From assembly GCA_045617525.1 (NCBI GenBank), contig JAZLIT010000244.1, positions 1-33,443 on the forward strand: a DNA stretch of 33,443 nt, in the 5' to 3' direction. Below the pieces are notes generated by a model. It had not been told where the DNA came from. It saw only the letters and a list, made by a program, of their open reading frames with translations, and searched no databases. Positions 1 through 8,159 of the stretch are shown here, one piece after another. The position numbers and the translations under genes were made by a program. The DNA comes from JAZLIT01 sp045617525. Its GTDB lineage: Bacteria; Bacillota; Bacilli; Bacillales_A; Planococcaceae. The stretch's first letter is position 1, and every line of letters begins with the position of its first letter.

Positions 1-123
1 CTCCTAATCGACTTTTATGCCAATTAGAAGGTTAGTTGATTTGAAGGGTGCATACAATGATATTTTTTTGCGCTTAAAAAGGAGTATCACTGCAGGAATT
101 TTAACTTGCATGTTGCTCCCTTT
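1..123. other. Window-edge noncoding stretch with imperfect hairpin
   Basis: This stretch holds no convincing gene. Around 74-126 there is an imperfect inverted repeat: an arm TAAAAAGGAG is answered by CTCCCTTTTTA, with a small internal TGCA/TGCA pairing. It lies exactly where the truncated deacetylase relic at 124-394 stops matching its family, so it may mark a deletion or insertion junction. A 35-codon minus-strand frame at 4-111 begins with ATG after GGGAGC, but nothing supports it as a gene. Confidence 0.3.
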
Positions 124-394
124 TTATTTTGCACTATACAGTTTTTTCAAGTGTTTTTCTGGAATAATTTGATGATACATTAAAACGGTTACTTTTTCGG
201 TATATTCCATCATGCTAGAAAAATCCCGATTGATAGAAATAGAGGGTATGTTCAATTCATTTAATGATTTTTTTGCTGCAACAGAAGGAATCGCATTACT
301 AAGAGCATATTGATAAAGTTGAAAAAACAGAGGACTGGAAAATCAATAGGAAAGCGACGGTAAACAATAGATTAGATACTGCATATTTTTTCAT
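124..394 (-). pseudogene. Polysaccharide deacetylase relic, frameshifted and truncated
   Basis: The minus strand has a good ribosome binding site (GGAGG, inside the last codons of the upstream synthase) and an ATG at 394, followed by a signal-peptide-like start MKKYAVSNLLFTVAFLLIF. This frame stops after about 31 codons. A shift of one base at a run of six T continues it as LFFQLYQYALSNAIP and later VTVLMYHQIIPEKHLKKLYS, then a stop at 124-126. The VLMYHxI block is the usual start of the NodB-type polysaccharide deacetylase domain. The catalytic remainder is absent, so the gene has both a frameshift and a 3' deletion. Its position directly after a PgaC/IcaA-like synthase fits a PgaB/IcaB-like role for the lost protein; that is inference. 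Confidence 0.6.
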
Positions 395-398
395 TCAA

Positions 399-1769
399 TT
401 ATCCTCCAAGAGTATCTTTCACGATTGGCTTTAACTCTGTGTCAAGCATAATTGGCTGTCCAATCCGTTCTGAACGATCCCATCCATCCTTATCGAAAAA
501 GTAAATAATAGTTCCAACCGTAACAAATAATATTCCCAAAATTCGATATAGGATGACTTCAATAGGGAGAAATAAAATTAGCGAAATCTGATCTCTAAAT
601 CTATAACAGTGTCCGAACCTTCTCGAAACTAGTAATGAAGCAATATCTTGCATAATTGCTAATAGAATTGAGATGGTGAATAGAATCAAGAATAATTTCA
701 AATGATTCATTGTGACAAAAATAAGAATGAGAACTATAAGGGTTGGAAAGGCGGAAAGGGTTCCGAGTAGAAGGGAGTCTAGAAGTAAAAAGGAGGATAC
801 CTTGAAATTGAATTTACGATAAAATGACTTACGGTAGGTAATCACACAATCCACAAAAGCTTTTTGCCAACGAATTCGCTGTCTGTATAAGCTTTTAAAG
901 GTTGTAGGGCATTCAGTATAACAAACTGCTTCAGGTACAAAAATAATCCGTTTGTTCTTCAAACTTGTGCCAATTAATTCGTGGATTCGCAGCGTAATAT
1001 CCATATCCTCACCGACCGTTTTTCTATATCCTTTTGCCTGAATCAGTACACTTCTTCGAAAAGCTCCGAAAGCACCAGCTATTACAGTAATCGATCCGAA
1101 CTTGGATTGAGTAGTTTTAAGCAAGTAAAAGGCAGTCAAATATTGAATAATTTGATAGCGAATTAGGCCACGGAGTTTAAAAAAAGGGACTAATTTTTCT
1201 TCTTTACGTTTGAACCCCTGAACGATGTTCACCAATCCACCTGCTGCTACTACAGATTCATCTGAAAACGTTTGGTTCATTTCATTTAATGCATTTGCTT
1301 CAATAATACTATCTGCGTCTAATGTGATGATGATTTCTTTCGATGCAAAATCTATTCCGGTATTAAGAGCATCGGCCTTTCCACCGTTTTCCTTATCAAT
1401 TACCCAAATAAACGGGAATTTTTGTGAACGGTAAATTTCCTTTACTTTCTCATGACTCAGCACACCTTGTTTGGACCTTGGAGTTTTAATAAGCATAAGA
1501 TGTTTGTGGAATGTCTCAAGTGTCTCGTCAGTGGAGCCATCATTTATAAATAGAATCTCAAAATTCTTGTAAAATACATTTAAAATTCCCATCAAACAGT
1601 TTTCGATGACAAGTGTCTCGTTATATGCAGGGATTATTATGCTGATTCCCTTTTCCTTTGTCTGATAAATCCTCTTGTATGTACGGCTTGTATAAAGTGG
1701 AATAAACATGTAAAGGATATGGAACATAATAAATAGACAGAATAGAACTATAGTGATAATTAAAATCAC
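399..1769 (-). CDS. Processive GT2 glycosyltransferase, membrane polysaccharide synthase
   Basis: This is a family 2 glycosyltransferase of about 456 residues, of the type that polymerises a sugar from a nucleotide-sugar donor and exports it through its own membrane helices (PgaC/IcaA/hyaluronan synthase-like). An N-terminal helix precedes SIIIPAYNE near residue 42. INDGSTDE, KENGGKADALN, DAD near 151-153, GEDMD near 254 and the processive-type QRIRW near 297-301 follow, then three or four C-terminal helices. The GTG at 1769 is preferred because GGAGG lies 8 bases upstream; a longer TTG start at 1784 would overlap that site. A deacetylase relic starts 4 bases after its stop and a GH16 gene lies upstream on the same strand. 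The polymer made cannot be read from sequence; beta-linked N-acetylglucosamine or a glucan are the main options. Confidence 0.85.
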   Translation of the reverse strand: MILIITIVLFCLFIMFHILYMFIPLYTSRTYKRIYQTKEKGISIIIPAYNETLVIENCLMGILNVFYKNFEILFINDGSTDETLETFHKHLMLIKTPRSKQGVLSHEKVKEIYRSQKFPFIWVIDKENGGKADALNTGIDFASKEIIITLDADSIIEANALNEMNQTFSDESVVAAGGLVNIVQGFKRKEEKLVPFFKLRGLIRYQIIQYLTAFYLLKTTQSKFGSITVIAGAFGAFRRSVLIQAKGYRKTVGEDMDITLRIHELIGTSLKNKRIIFVPEAVCYTECPTTFKSLYRQRIRWQKAFVDCVITYRKSFYRKFNFKVSSFLLLDSLLLGTLSAFPTLIVLILIFVTMNHLKLFLILFTISILLAIMQDIASLLVSRRFGHCYRFRDQISLILFLPIEVILYRILGILFVTVGTIIYFFDKDGWDRSERIGQPIMLDTELKPIVKDTLGG

Positions 1770-1882
1770 CAGATGTACCTCCAATTTTTATAAAAGAGTG
1801 TAATAAGGAAAGATAAAATATCAATCTTTTATTGTAATTTTAAGTGGTCATTAGAAAATCGAAATAATAGTTATGACTATCT

Positions 1883-2776
1883 TTATTCTTTATTCTTTTT
1901 AAAAACCCGTACATAATCAATTTCATAATTTACAGGAAATACTGTGGAGTAGTCTGGGGATCCAGGCCAATCTCCTCCAATCGCTGTATTTAGGTATAAA
2001 TACATTTCCTCATTTGGAATAAACTTGATTAAACGAAATCTCTCGATATCGTCAATAAACCAGGTAATAGAATCTGCTGTCCACTCAATGCTAAAAATAT
2101 GAAAGTCTTTGGTAAAATCAGGTCCTTCAAAGTTACTAGAATCGCTTTTTAAAGTGCCGGTTTTATCTAACCAATGTGAAACCATCCAAACTTCATTTGG
2201 CTGGTGGCCAAGCATTTCCATAATATCAATTTCCGGCAGCCAAGTATCTTCCTTATCTGGCATCATCCAAAAAGCTGGGAAAATCCCTTGCCCTGCTGGG
2301 AGCTTAGCCCTCATTTCCACCTTACCATATAAAAAATTAAATTTTCCTTTGGTATGAACAGCACCAGATGTGTAATCCTTTCCTTTAAATTTTTCTTTTT
2401 TGCTGATTAACTTTAAAAAACCATCCTCAACTTTGACATTGTTAGGAGAATAGTATTGTAATTCATTGTTTTTTTCTGCTGCCCAATCTTCTATATTCCA
2501 ATTGTCAGAGTCTAGACAATTATTTTCAAATTCATCTTGCCAAATCAAATCCCAGTCGTCTTGATTTGAATTTTTACTATTATTAGGTTTATGAAATGTA
2601 AGGGAATCCCCACAAATGCCATCATTATTCTGTAAAACGTTAGACCCTAAAGTATTTTGATTAATGAAGGATTCAAGTGCTTCATCCCCAGTCGACTTAG
2701 GTAAATAGATCAAGTCAAGGAAAAAAACAGTTGAAAGCAATATAGTGATAAAAATAAATTTATATAATGCCTTCAT
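1883..2776 (-). CDS. Secreted GH16 beta-glucanase (laminarinase/lichenase type)
   Basis: A 297-residue secreted glycoside hydrolase family 16 protein. The first 25 residues form a signal peptide or membrane anchor, followed by a low-complexity linker to about residue 72. The catalytic domain starts at WDLIWQDEF and contains the family signature EIDIME (E182, D184, E187: nucleophile, helper Asp, acid/base), preceded by GIFPAFWMMP. Members cut beta-1,3- or mixed beta-1,3-1,4-glucans outside the cell. The start at 2776 has GGGAG about 11 bases upstream. It lies 113 bases upstream of the GT2 synthase on the same strand, so the two are probably co-transcribed; the enzyme may trim or release the polymer made there, or act on environmental glucan. 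The linkage preference is not predictable here. Confidence 0.9.
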   Translation of the reverse strand: MKALYKFIFITILLSTVFFLDLIYLPKSTGDEALESFINQNTLGSNVLQNNDGICGDSLTFHKPNNSKNSNQDDWDLIWQDEFENNCLDSDNWNIEDWAAEKNNELQYYSPNNVKVEDGFLKLISKKEKFKGKDYTSGAVHTKGKFNFLYGKVEMRAKLPAGQGIFPAFWMMPDKEDTWLPEIDIMEMLGHQPNEVWMVSHWLDKTGTLKSDSSNFEGPDFTKDFHIFSIEWTADSITWFIDDIERFRLIKFIPNEEMYLYLNTAIGGDWPGSPDYSTVFPVNYEIDYVRVFKKNKE

Positions 2777-3095
2777 TCAAAAGACTCACTCCCTAACTTA
2801 AGTGTTCTAACATATATAATGTCGAAAAAATGTATATTATGACAAAAAAAGTCAAATAATTATAAAGGGTTCCAACTAACTGAGTAGAGTAGCATAATCG
2901 TACTAAAAATAAGCGAGCAATTAACTACACTTGACGCAGCTACCATCCCCAGTTATTTCGATATCCGATTTTTCCTTATCAAAAAGAAGACCTCAGCCTT
3001 GTTAATAAAGTATTCTTTAGCTAATTTTGTATTAGTTATTTTAAAAAAGTTTATAGAGTTTTTATAATGAGGAAACATAAAAATTGTAGATAGTG

Positions 3096-3124
3096 CGGAG
3101 AACCATATCATAAATAAGTGCGGT
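3096..3124 (+). repeat. Dispersed intergenic repeat, copy A (half element)
   Basis: These 29 bases match 5904-5932 at 26 positions. Copy B forms a full palindrome whose arms are ACCGCACTTA and TAAGTGCGGT; copy A keeps the right half, while its left half is different. Two copies in intergenic DNA 2.8 kb apart point to a small repeated element of the REP or MITE kind, or to related terminators. Confidence 0.55.
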
Positions 3125-3126
3125 GT

Positions 3127-3180
3127 TTAAAATAAGCCATCACAAACATTAAATTAAATGTTTATGATGGCTTATTTTAA
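3127..3180. terminator. Long bidirectional terminator-like palindrome
   Basis: Two 24-base arms (3127-3150 and 3157-3180) pair with one G-T wobble around a 6-base loop. Each arm ends in an AT-rich tail. There is no gene reading directly into it on the plus strand; on the minus strand no gene ends here either, so its client is unclear. Confidence 0.55.
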
Positions 3181-3427
3181 TTTCTTTATTAAAGGTGTTC
3201 GCTTAAAATCTGTTGTCTTATTAAATTAGATTAGCCCATTTCCATAATTAGCGGAAGGTGCTGTTTTTATTAGATAAACAATTGATACATAGATGCTTGT
3301 CTTGTTTAGTAATTCTTCTAATTTTTTCGGAGTCAATCGACTAGGAAATTTTTATTTCATAGTCGTTTTATCTTGATCATTTCCAACATACATTAGAAAA
3401 CGTTGAGATTATAGGAGGTGTGTTTAG

Positions 3428-3604
3428 TTGCTTCTAATTTTTATGTTATTCACCATTTTCTGTCTTGCCTATGCACTAATAAAAAAACGTTTCATTGCTC
3501 TCACCTTTCCTGTGGTTGGACTTATTATTTTAATGATCGTCAAGGTAGTTTTAGTCCCGCTTCCTTTAAAGGAGACGATTCAATTTATTTTTGACCTGAG
3601 ATAG
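3428..3604 (+). CDS. Small two-helix membrane protein
   Basis: A 58-residue frame starts with TTG at 3428, 7 bases after a strong GGAGGTG. The product (MLLIFMLFTIFCLAYALIKK at its start) has two hydrophobic segments, about residues 2-18 and 24-44, separated by a short basic KKR turn, then an amphipathic tail. It ends 23 bases before the symporter small subunit, so it probably heads a three-gene transcript. I do not recognise a family. It may be an accessory to the symporter or simply a co-transcribed small membrane protein. The strong binding site and clean hydrophobic pattern are the evidence that it is translated. Confidence 0.6.
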   Translation: MLLIFMLFTIFCLAYALIKKRFIALTFPVVGLIILMIVKVVLVPLPLKETIQFIFDLR

Positions 3605-3627
3605 ATTTATGAAGAAAGGTGGTCCAT

Positions 3628-3930
3628 ATGAAAAAGATTGATAAAAAAGTTGCTGATGCTTATTTCCGTGAGAAAAATAGGTACATGCTTGTTTATTTTA
3701 CTCTTTGGTTTCTTGTGTCTTATGTTATGGTAGCGTTTGCAGAATCATTAACTGAAATACAGTTTTTGGGGTTCCCATTCCACTACTTTATGGGGGCAGT
3801 TGGAGCGTTAGCTACCTTCATTATTTTACTGTTTATAAATGCCATTGTCGGTGACAAAATTGATAAAAAATACGGGATTGATGATGAACGAAATAAAGAA
3901 ATAGGTTCAAAAAATATGGTAGAGCACTAA
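3628..3930 (+). CDS. Sodium/solute symporter small subunit (DUF4212-like)
   Basis: A 100-residue membrane protein with two helices, about residues 22-42 and 53-77. The start KVADAYFREKNRYM, the GFPFHYFMG middle and the ending DKIDKKYGID resemble the DUF4212 small subunit that accompanies VC_2705-type sodium:solute symporters; DUF485 (YjcH/YwcB) is the alternative and is similar in architecture. The ATG at 3628 has AAAGGTGG at the right distance; a GTG at 3619 falls inside that binding site and is rejected. The symporter gene begins 16 bases downstream, after AAGGAGG, so the two are translated from one message and likely form one complex in the membrane. Confidence 0.75.
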   Translation: MKKIDKKVADAYFREKNRYMLVYFTLWFLVSYVMVAFAESLTEIQFLGFPFHYFMGAVGALATFIILLFINAIVGDKIDKKYGIDDERNKEIGSKNMVEH

Positions 3931-3946
3931 AGGAAGGAGGATAAAT

Positions 3947-5614
3947 ATGGATACTCAATTTCTAGTATCACTGGTAATTATATTATGTACATTTGCTTTA
4001 TATATTGGGATAGCGGTATTTAATACTGCTAAGCAAACGTCTGATTTCTATGTTGCTGGTCGTGGCATACCTCCTATTTTTAATGGGATGGCAATCGGGG
4101 CTGACTGGATGAGTGCAGCGTCCTTTATCGGAATGGCTGGAACCATTATGTTACTTGGTTATGATGGGTTAGCCTATATTATGGGGTGGACAGGCGGTTA
4201 TTTATTTTTAACGATATTACTTGCACCCCAGCTTCGGAAATTCGGCCGTTTTACTGTACCTGAATTTATCGGAGATCGTTTTAATAGTAAGGCAGCTCTT
4301 ATAATAGCTGCTATTTGTACAATCATTATAAGTTTTACGTATTCAATTGGACAGCTCGCAGGCTCTGGTGTGGTAATAGGACGTCTCTTTGAAATCGATG
4401 CAAAAGTAGGTACACTTATCGGCGTTGTGTTAATTGCATTTTATGCTGCATTTGGTGGTATGAAAGGTATTACTTGGACACAAGTAGCACAATACATTAT
4501 ATTAATTATTGCTTATTTAGTACCTGTAATCTTTATGTCATTACATTTAACAAGTAATCCTTTACCGTGGATTTCCTATGGTGAAATTTTATCGAAAATG
4601 GGCGAATTGGACCGAGAACTCGGAATTTCAGAATACTTCGCACCCTTTACAAACGGAACCAAGTGGCAGTTTTTAGCACTCATGTTTACGTTAATGTGTG
4701 GGACAGCTGGACTCCCGCATGTTATTGTACGTTTCTATACAGTAGGCACAATGAAGGCGGCTCGTTGGTCAGGTGCATGGGCATTAATTTTTATCGGACT
4801 TTTGTATTTTAGTGCACCAGCTTATGCAGCCTTTGCACGTTTTATTTTAATGACAGAAGTAGCGGGCAATAAAATTTCGAATTTACCTGCTTGGACCCAA
4901 TCCTGGATTGATACAGGAAAATTAGGGATAGCCGATGCGAATGGGGATGGAATTCTTCAATGGTTGGAACTTTCAATCGCAAATGATATTGTCGTAATGG
5001 CAACACCTGAAATTGCAAATCTAGGTGTATTTGTTATTGGTCTAGTTGCTGCAGGTGCAATGGCTGCCGCATTATCCACAGCTGGAGGCTTAATGATTTC
5101 TATTTCTTCTTCGTTTGCACATGATATTTATTACCGCATCATCAATCCAAAAGCATCTGAACGTAAACGCCTATTTATAGGTCGTATTTCAATTGTTGTC
5201 GCAACACTATTAGCTGGACTTCTTGCACTAAACCCACCTGGTGCCATTACACAAATTGTTGCATGGGCATTTGCGCTTGCTACTGGTACTTTTTTCCCTG
5301 CACTCGTACTAGGCGTCTGGTGGAAGCGTGCTAATGCAAAAGGAACAATTGCCGGTATGATTGTCGGTTTATCTGTGACGCTTATTTACATTTTTACTGC
5401 GAAATATGGTGGCTTTGCGATACTAGGAATTATCGATACGGGCGCTGGTATTTTCGGGGCGATAGCTGCCTTCGCAACTAATATAATTGTGTCACTCTCA
5501 ACCCGACCTCCTTCACAAGAACTGCAAGACGCGGTTATAAACCTACGTTATCCAGAACAAATGATTTATAAAGACGGTGAAGTTTATTTAAATGACGGTT
5601 CATCGAAAGAATGA
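3947..5614 (+). CDS. Sodium:solute symporter, VC_2705/ActP-like, with EF-hand-like loop
   Basis: A 555-residue secondary transporter of the SSS family with about 13 membrane helices. GADWMSAASFIG and the following GYDGLAYIMGW and GRFTVPEFIGDRF blocks are typical of the ActP/VC_2705 branch, and AAALSTAGGLMISISSS is the conserved sodium-site helix region. Members couple sodium entry to uptake of acetate, other monocarboxylates or similar solutes; the substrate here is not certain. Residues 330-341 read DANGDGILQWLE, which fits the 12-residue EF-hand calcium loop at positions 1, 3, 5, 6, 8 and 12. The DUF4212-like small subunit precedes it, and a strong terminator follows at 5684, so the operon ends here. 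Confidence 0.85.
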   Translation: MDTQFLVSLVIILCTFALYIGIAVFNTAKQTSDFYVAGRGIPPIFNGMAIGADWMSAASFIGMAGTIMLLGYDGLAYIMGWTGGYLFLTILLAPQLRKFGRFTVPEFIGDRFNSKAALIIAAICTIIISFTYSIGQLAGSGVVIGRLFEIDAKVGTLIGVVLIAFYAAFGGMKGITWTQVAQYIILIIAYLVPVIFMSLHLTSNPLPWISYGEILSKMGELDRELGISEYFAPFTNGTKWQFLALMFTLMCGTAGLPHVIVRFYTVGTMKAARWSGAWALIFIGLLYFSAPAYAAFARFILMTEVAGNKISNLPAWTQSWIDTGKLGIADANGDGILQWLELSIANDIVVMATPEIANLGVFVIGLVAAGAMAAALSTAGGLMISISSSFAHDIYYRIINPKASERKRLFIGRISIVVATLLAGLLALNPPGAITQIVAWAFALATGTFFPALVLGVWWKRANAKGTIAGMIVGLSVTLIYIFTAKYGGFAILGIIDTGAGIFGAIAAFATNIIVSLSTRPPSQELQDAVINLRYPEQMIYKDGEVYLNDGSSKE

Positions 5615-5683
5615 TATAAGAGGGGGCAGTTCAACCCCTAACAGGTTCGGTTGATGGAGAGAAAACAGTAAATAGCAGTATAT

Positions 5684-5724
5684 TAGGGACACCTATTCAC
5701 ATATGAATGGGTGTCCCTATTTTT
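5684..5724 (+). terminator. Terminator of the symporter operon
   Basis: The 15-base arms AGGGACACCTATTCA and TGAATGGGTGTCCCT pair with one wobble around a 4-base loop and are followed by ATTTTTTG. This is a strong rho-independent terminator on the plus strand, about 70 bases after the symporter stop. Confidence 0.9.
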
Positions 5725-5884
5725 TGTTGTTATAGTAGCATTTTGGATAATATAAAACCTTAATTAGCACGCCGTTAAAGTCAATGCTATAACTTAGAAA
5801 AAGTAATTAAAGAAGAGCTAACATGGGAAGAGTTATTGCAACAAATGATATTGATTTGGGAGAGTTAAATAGGATCTAAATAAA

Positions 5885-5932
5885 ACCGCACTTATACTTG
5901 TCACGGAAAACCGTATCATAAGTAAGTGCGGT
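5885..5932. repeat. Dispersed intergenic palindrome, copy B
   Basis: The outer arms ACCGCACTTA and TAAGTGCGGT pair perfectly and an inner CACGG/CCGT pair extends the hairpin. The right half matches 3096-3124 at 26 of 29 bases. It lies between convergent genes and might also help terminate the diguanylate cyclase transcript, but there is no good T run on either side. Confidence 0.6.
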
Positions 5933-6016
5933 TTATGAAAAGGACCAAATAGGAGAGCAAAGCATAAATACGATGGAACAAGACATAAAATAATGATTCG
6001 CGTACGTGGTAGTCGG

Positions 6017-7216
6017 TCATTTACTTACACAGTTGCGACCTTTTTTCTTAGCTCTATATAGAGCCTTGTCAGCCCCTTTTATTACATCATTAGGATCCTT
6101 ATATATATTGTTTTTCTCACATACTCCTATGCTTATAGTAACAAATAATTGGTTTGAATTTTCACGTTTTGAGTTTTGAGCTTTTGATGGTTTTCTGGTG
6201 TATCCTGCTTTGGATACTTGTTCACGTAAGTTTTCTAAATGTGGTAATACGTCACTTATTGATTTACCCGGAAATAGAATTGTAAATTCTTCCCCACCAT
6301 AACGAAAGGCTTTACCGCCACCTGTGACCTTCACTAAATTAGAAGCTACCAATTTTAAAACATCATCTCCAACATCATGTCCGTACTTATCGTTAAATTT
6401 TTTAAAAAAATCAATATCAACCATTGCAATAACATATTTATTTCCTAGTTTCATCAAGTTTTCCCTAAGGGCACGGCGGGAAGGGATCCCTGTAAGTTCA
6501 TCAAGATATGCCATGGAGTAGGAGTCCTCAATAATACCGATAATTAACATTAAACCGGCAGCACTTAAATATATAGAAAAAGGTATTTTATCATTAATGA
6601 AAAAGAGGGCCGTAAAAATAGAAGCAACACCAAGCAAACGGACTTCAAAGACGCTATTTTTCACAAAGGCTTTAATTATAAGAAATATCAGCGTGAAAAG
6701 AAATATTAACAAAGCTGTTTGACTAATAATCTTATTTTCAAAAGGGAGATTTATGAATTTATAATTCAATATCTTTTGTATTGACGAATGATTGGAAACA
6801 GCAATTATATATATAATAAACAGCTCAATTAGTATAAGAGCGATACGTATTTTCCCCCATAAAGAGAATAATCCTCTTTCCTTTAAATGTGAAATAATAA
6901 CGATATTAAGAGGGATTAGCAAGCACATTAAGGAATAAAGAACCTGGGAATAAGTCGTTATACTTATTGAGAATTCTAAATAATAGTTCAAAAACAAGTG
7001 AGATAGGGAAAGCAGTAAAATTATCAGGAAAACTCGTCCCTGATTAAATCGAATGCTTAAGATGATTCCTAACCCAAAAATAACATATGGAGAATACTTA
7101 AACACAAGAATAACAGGTGGTGTGAATGAAGGGATATTTTCAATCAAGAAATAACATCCTAAAAGAATAAAAATATAAATAATAGCTGAAAAGACTGCTT
7201 TAAAAGTAAATTTCAC
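6017..7216 (-). CDS. Membrane diguanylate cyclase (GGDEF domain)
   Basis: A 399-residue protein that should make cyclic di-GMP from two GTP. About eight hydrophobic segments fill residues 8-230 and probably act as a membrane sensor. The GGDEF domain spans about 237-395: DELTGIPSRRAL, the metal-binding MVDIDFFKKFND (D267), and an intact active loop RYGGEEF (307-311). The inhibitory RxxD site that normally lies five residues before GGEEF is replaced by TGGG, so product inhibition at that site is unlikely. The start is a GTG at 7216 with AAAGGAG about 10 bases upstream. It is a single gene; no phosphodiesterase lies nearby. The signal it senses is unknown. Confidence 0.9.
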   Translation of the reverse strand: MKFTFKAVFSAIIYIFILLGCYFLIENIPSFTPPVILVFKYSPYVIFGLGIILSIRFNQGRVFLIILLLSLSHLFLNYYLEFSISITTYSQVLYSLMCLLIPLNIVIISHLKERGLFSLWGKIRIALILIELFIIYIIAVSNHSSIQKILNYKFINLPFENKIISQTALLIFLFTLIFLIIKAFVKNSVFEVRLLGVASIFTALFFINDKIPFSIYLSAAGLMLIIGIIEDSYSMAYLDELTGIPSRRALRENLMKLGNKYVIAMVDIDFFKKFNDKYGHDVGDDVLKLVASNLVKVTGGGKAFRYGGEEFTILFPGKSISDVLPHLENLREQVSKAGYTRKPSKAQNSKRENSNQLFVTISIGVCEKNNIYKDPNDVIKGADKALYRAKKKGRNCVSK

Positions 7217-7344
7217 TTAAGGTGGACTCCTTTAATTATGTGCGTAGTATACTATTTGTAGTTTAAGAAGTTAATTTTCAAATTAAGACTATACAATAAA
7301 TTTCGGCTATTCAAATAGAATCTTTAACTTTGGTTCTAAAAGTT

Positions 7345-7381
7345 AAAATGGCTTAGTTCATCAAAGTGAACTAAGCCATTT
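7345..7381 (-). terminator. Terminator of the nitroreductase gene
   Basis: Perfect 15-base arms (7346-7360 and 7367-7381, AAATGGCTTAGTTCA) around a 6-base loop. Read on the minus strand it is followed by TTTTAACTTTT, and it lies about 30 bases beyond the nitroreductase stop. Confidence 0.85.
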
Positions 7382-7409
7382 CATATGCCAATATTTTATT
7401 ATTTACGTT

Positions 7410-8042
7410 TTAGTAACTATTGAATTGAACAAATTCCCCGACAGGCTTGCGGTAACCACGTGGGCGTTCTTTGTCGACACTTTTGCCAATTGTAATCATC
7501 ATAACTGGTTCTAAATTGGCTGGAATACTAAACTCCTTGCGTAGTGCTTCGATATTATGCACGTGCATTGGACATGTGTCGAAGCCGAAATGTTTAGCAC
7601 TCAGCATAAATAGCATTGCATGTAGACCTGCATGTCTCATAATTTCGATGTCGAGGTTAGATGGGTTTGCTTGTAATCCAGCATTAAAATTTTCGATTAC
7701 TTGCATCGTCGTATCGTAATCGACCTCGTCCATCATTTTTAACATTTTCATTGGCCCGTAAATTTTGTCGGCATTTTCTTTTTCGGCACTTGCTCGGTCA
7801 CCCATAACAATAACGACGGCACTTGCTGTATGAATTTTATATTGGTTGAAGCTAAGTTCGCGTACACGTTCTTTTTTTTCTTCATCCATAATGACTAAGT
7901 AATTTGTGAATTGTAAGTTGTAGGAACTTGGAGCAGTTTTCGTTAAGTTGAAAATATTTTTGAAATCTTCCTCAGTCATGACAAAATCTTTGATAAAATT
8001 TACTGCTGAGTGGCGGGCTGTTACTAGTTGTTGAAAATCCAT
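7410..8042 (-). CDS. Nitroreductase family FMN oxidoreductase
   Basis: A 210-residue flavoprotein of the nitroreductase family, which forms FMN dimers and uses NAD(P)H to reduce nitro compounds, quinones or similar acceptors. The family pattern is clear: an early basic patch ARHSAVNF, the APSSYNLQ segment that packs against FMN, a central dimerisation region with RHAGLHAMLFMLSAKHFG, and a C-terminal IGKSVDKERPRGYRKP arginine-rich segment. Length is normal for the YdgI/YodC type. The gene stands alone with its own terminator, and its true substrate is not predictable. The start at 8042 is the only reasonable ATG. Confidence 0.88.
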   Translation of the reverse strand: MDFQQLVTARHSAVNFIKDFVMTEEDFKNIFNLTKTAPSSYNLQFTNYLVIMDEEKKERVRELSFNQYKIHTASAVVIVMGDRASAEKENADKIYGPMKMLKMMDEVDYDTTMQVIENFNAGLQANPSNLDIEIMRHAGLHAMLFMLSAKHFGFDTCPMHVHNIEALRKEFSIPANLEPVMMITIGKSVDKERPRGYRKPVGEFVQFNSY

Positions 8043-8159
8043 TATGTATACCTCATTTAAAGTTATTTTATCTCGAAATCAAGATATTTTAATTTAGTAT
8101 ATATTATTTTTCTAAAATAGTAAATATATAGATTAATATGTAATGGATCGAAATAAAAA

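Larger units (their letters stand above)
2777..3427. other. 650-base intergenic region
   Basis: No gene is supported. The stretch holds a TGAC-N7-GTCA inverted repeat at 2840-2854 in the probable promoter region of the GH16 gene, one half of a dispersed palindromic repeat at 3096-3124, a strong terminator-like palindrome at 3127-3180, and a weak catabolite-repression-like box (3395-3408, three mismatches) just before the small membrane gene. The rest is AT-rich with no readable structure. Confidence 0.5.
5615..6016. other. Intergenic region between symporter and diguanylate cyclase
   Basis: About 400 bases between convergent genes. It contains the symporter terminator (5684-5724), the palindromic repeat copy B (5885-5932), and a plus-strand frame near 5792-5870 reading LEKVIKEELTWEELLQQM that looks like part of a protein but has no start or known relative; it may be a decayed gene fragment. 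Confidence 0.4.

Noticed and set aside
4..111. 35-codon minus-strand frame at the left edge
   Set aside because: ATG with a mediocre binding site, but the product is basic, short and without pattern; more likely noncoding DNA after a truncated gene.
3395..3408. cre-like box AGAAAACGTTGAGA before the symporter operon
   Set aside because: Three mismatches to the consensus, including the outer bases; too weak to list as a feature.
5792..5870. Plus-strand frame LEKVIKEELTWEELLQQM
   Set aside because: Short, no start codon, no family; could be a fragment or chance. Mentioned only in the intergenic entry.
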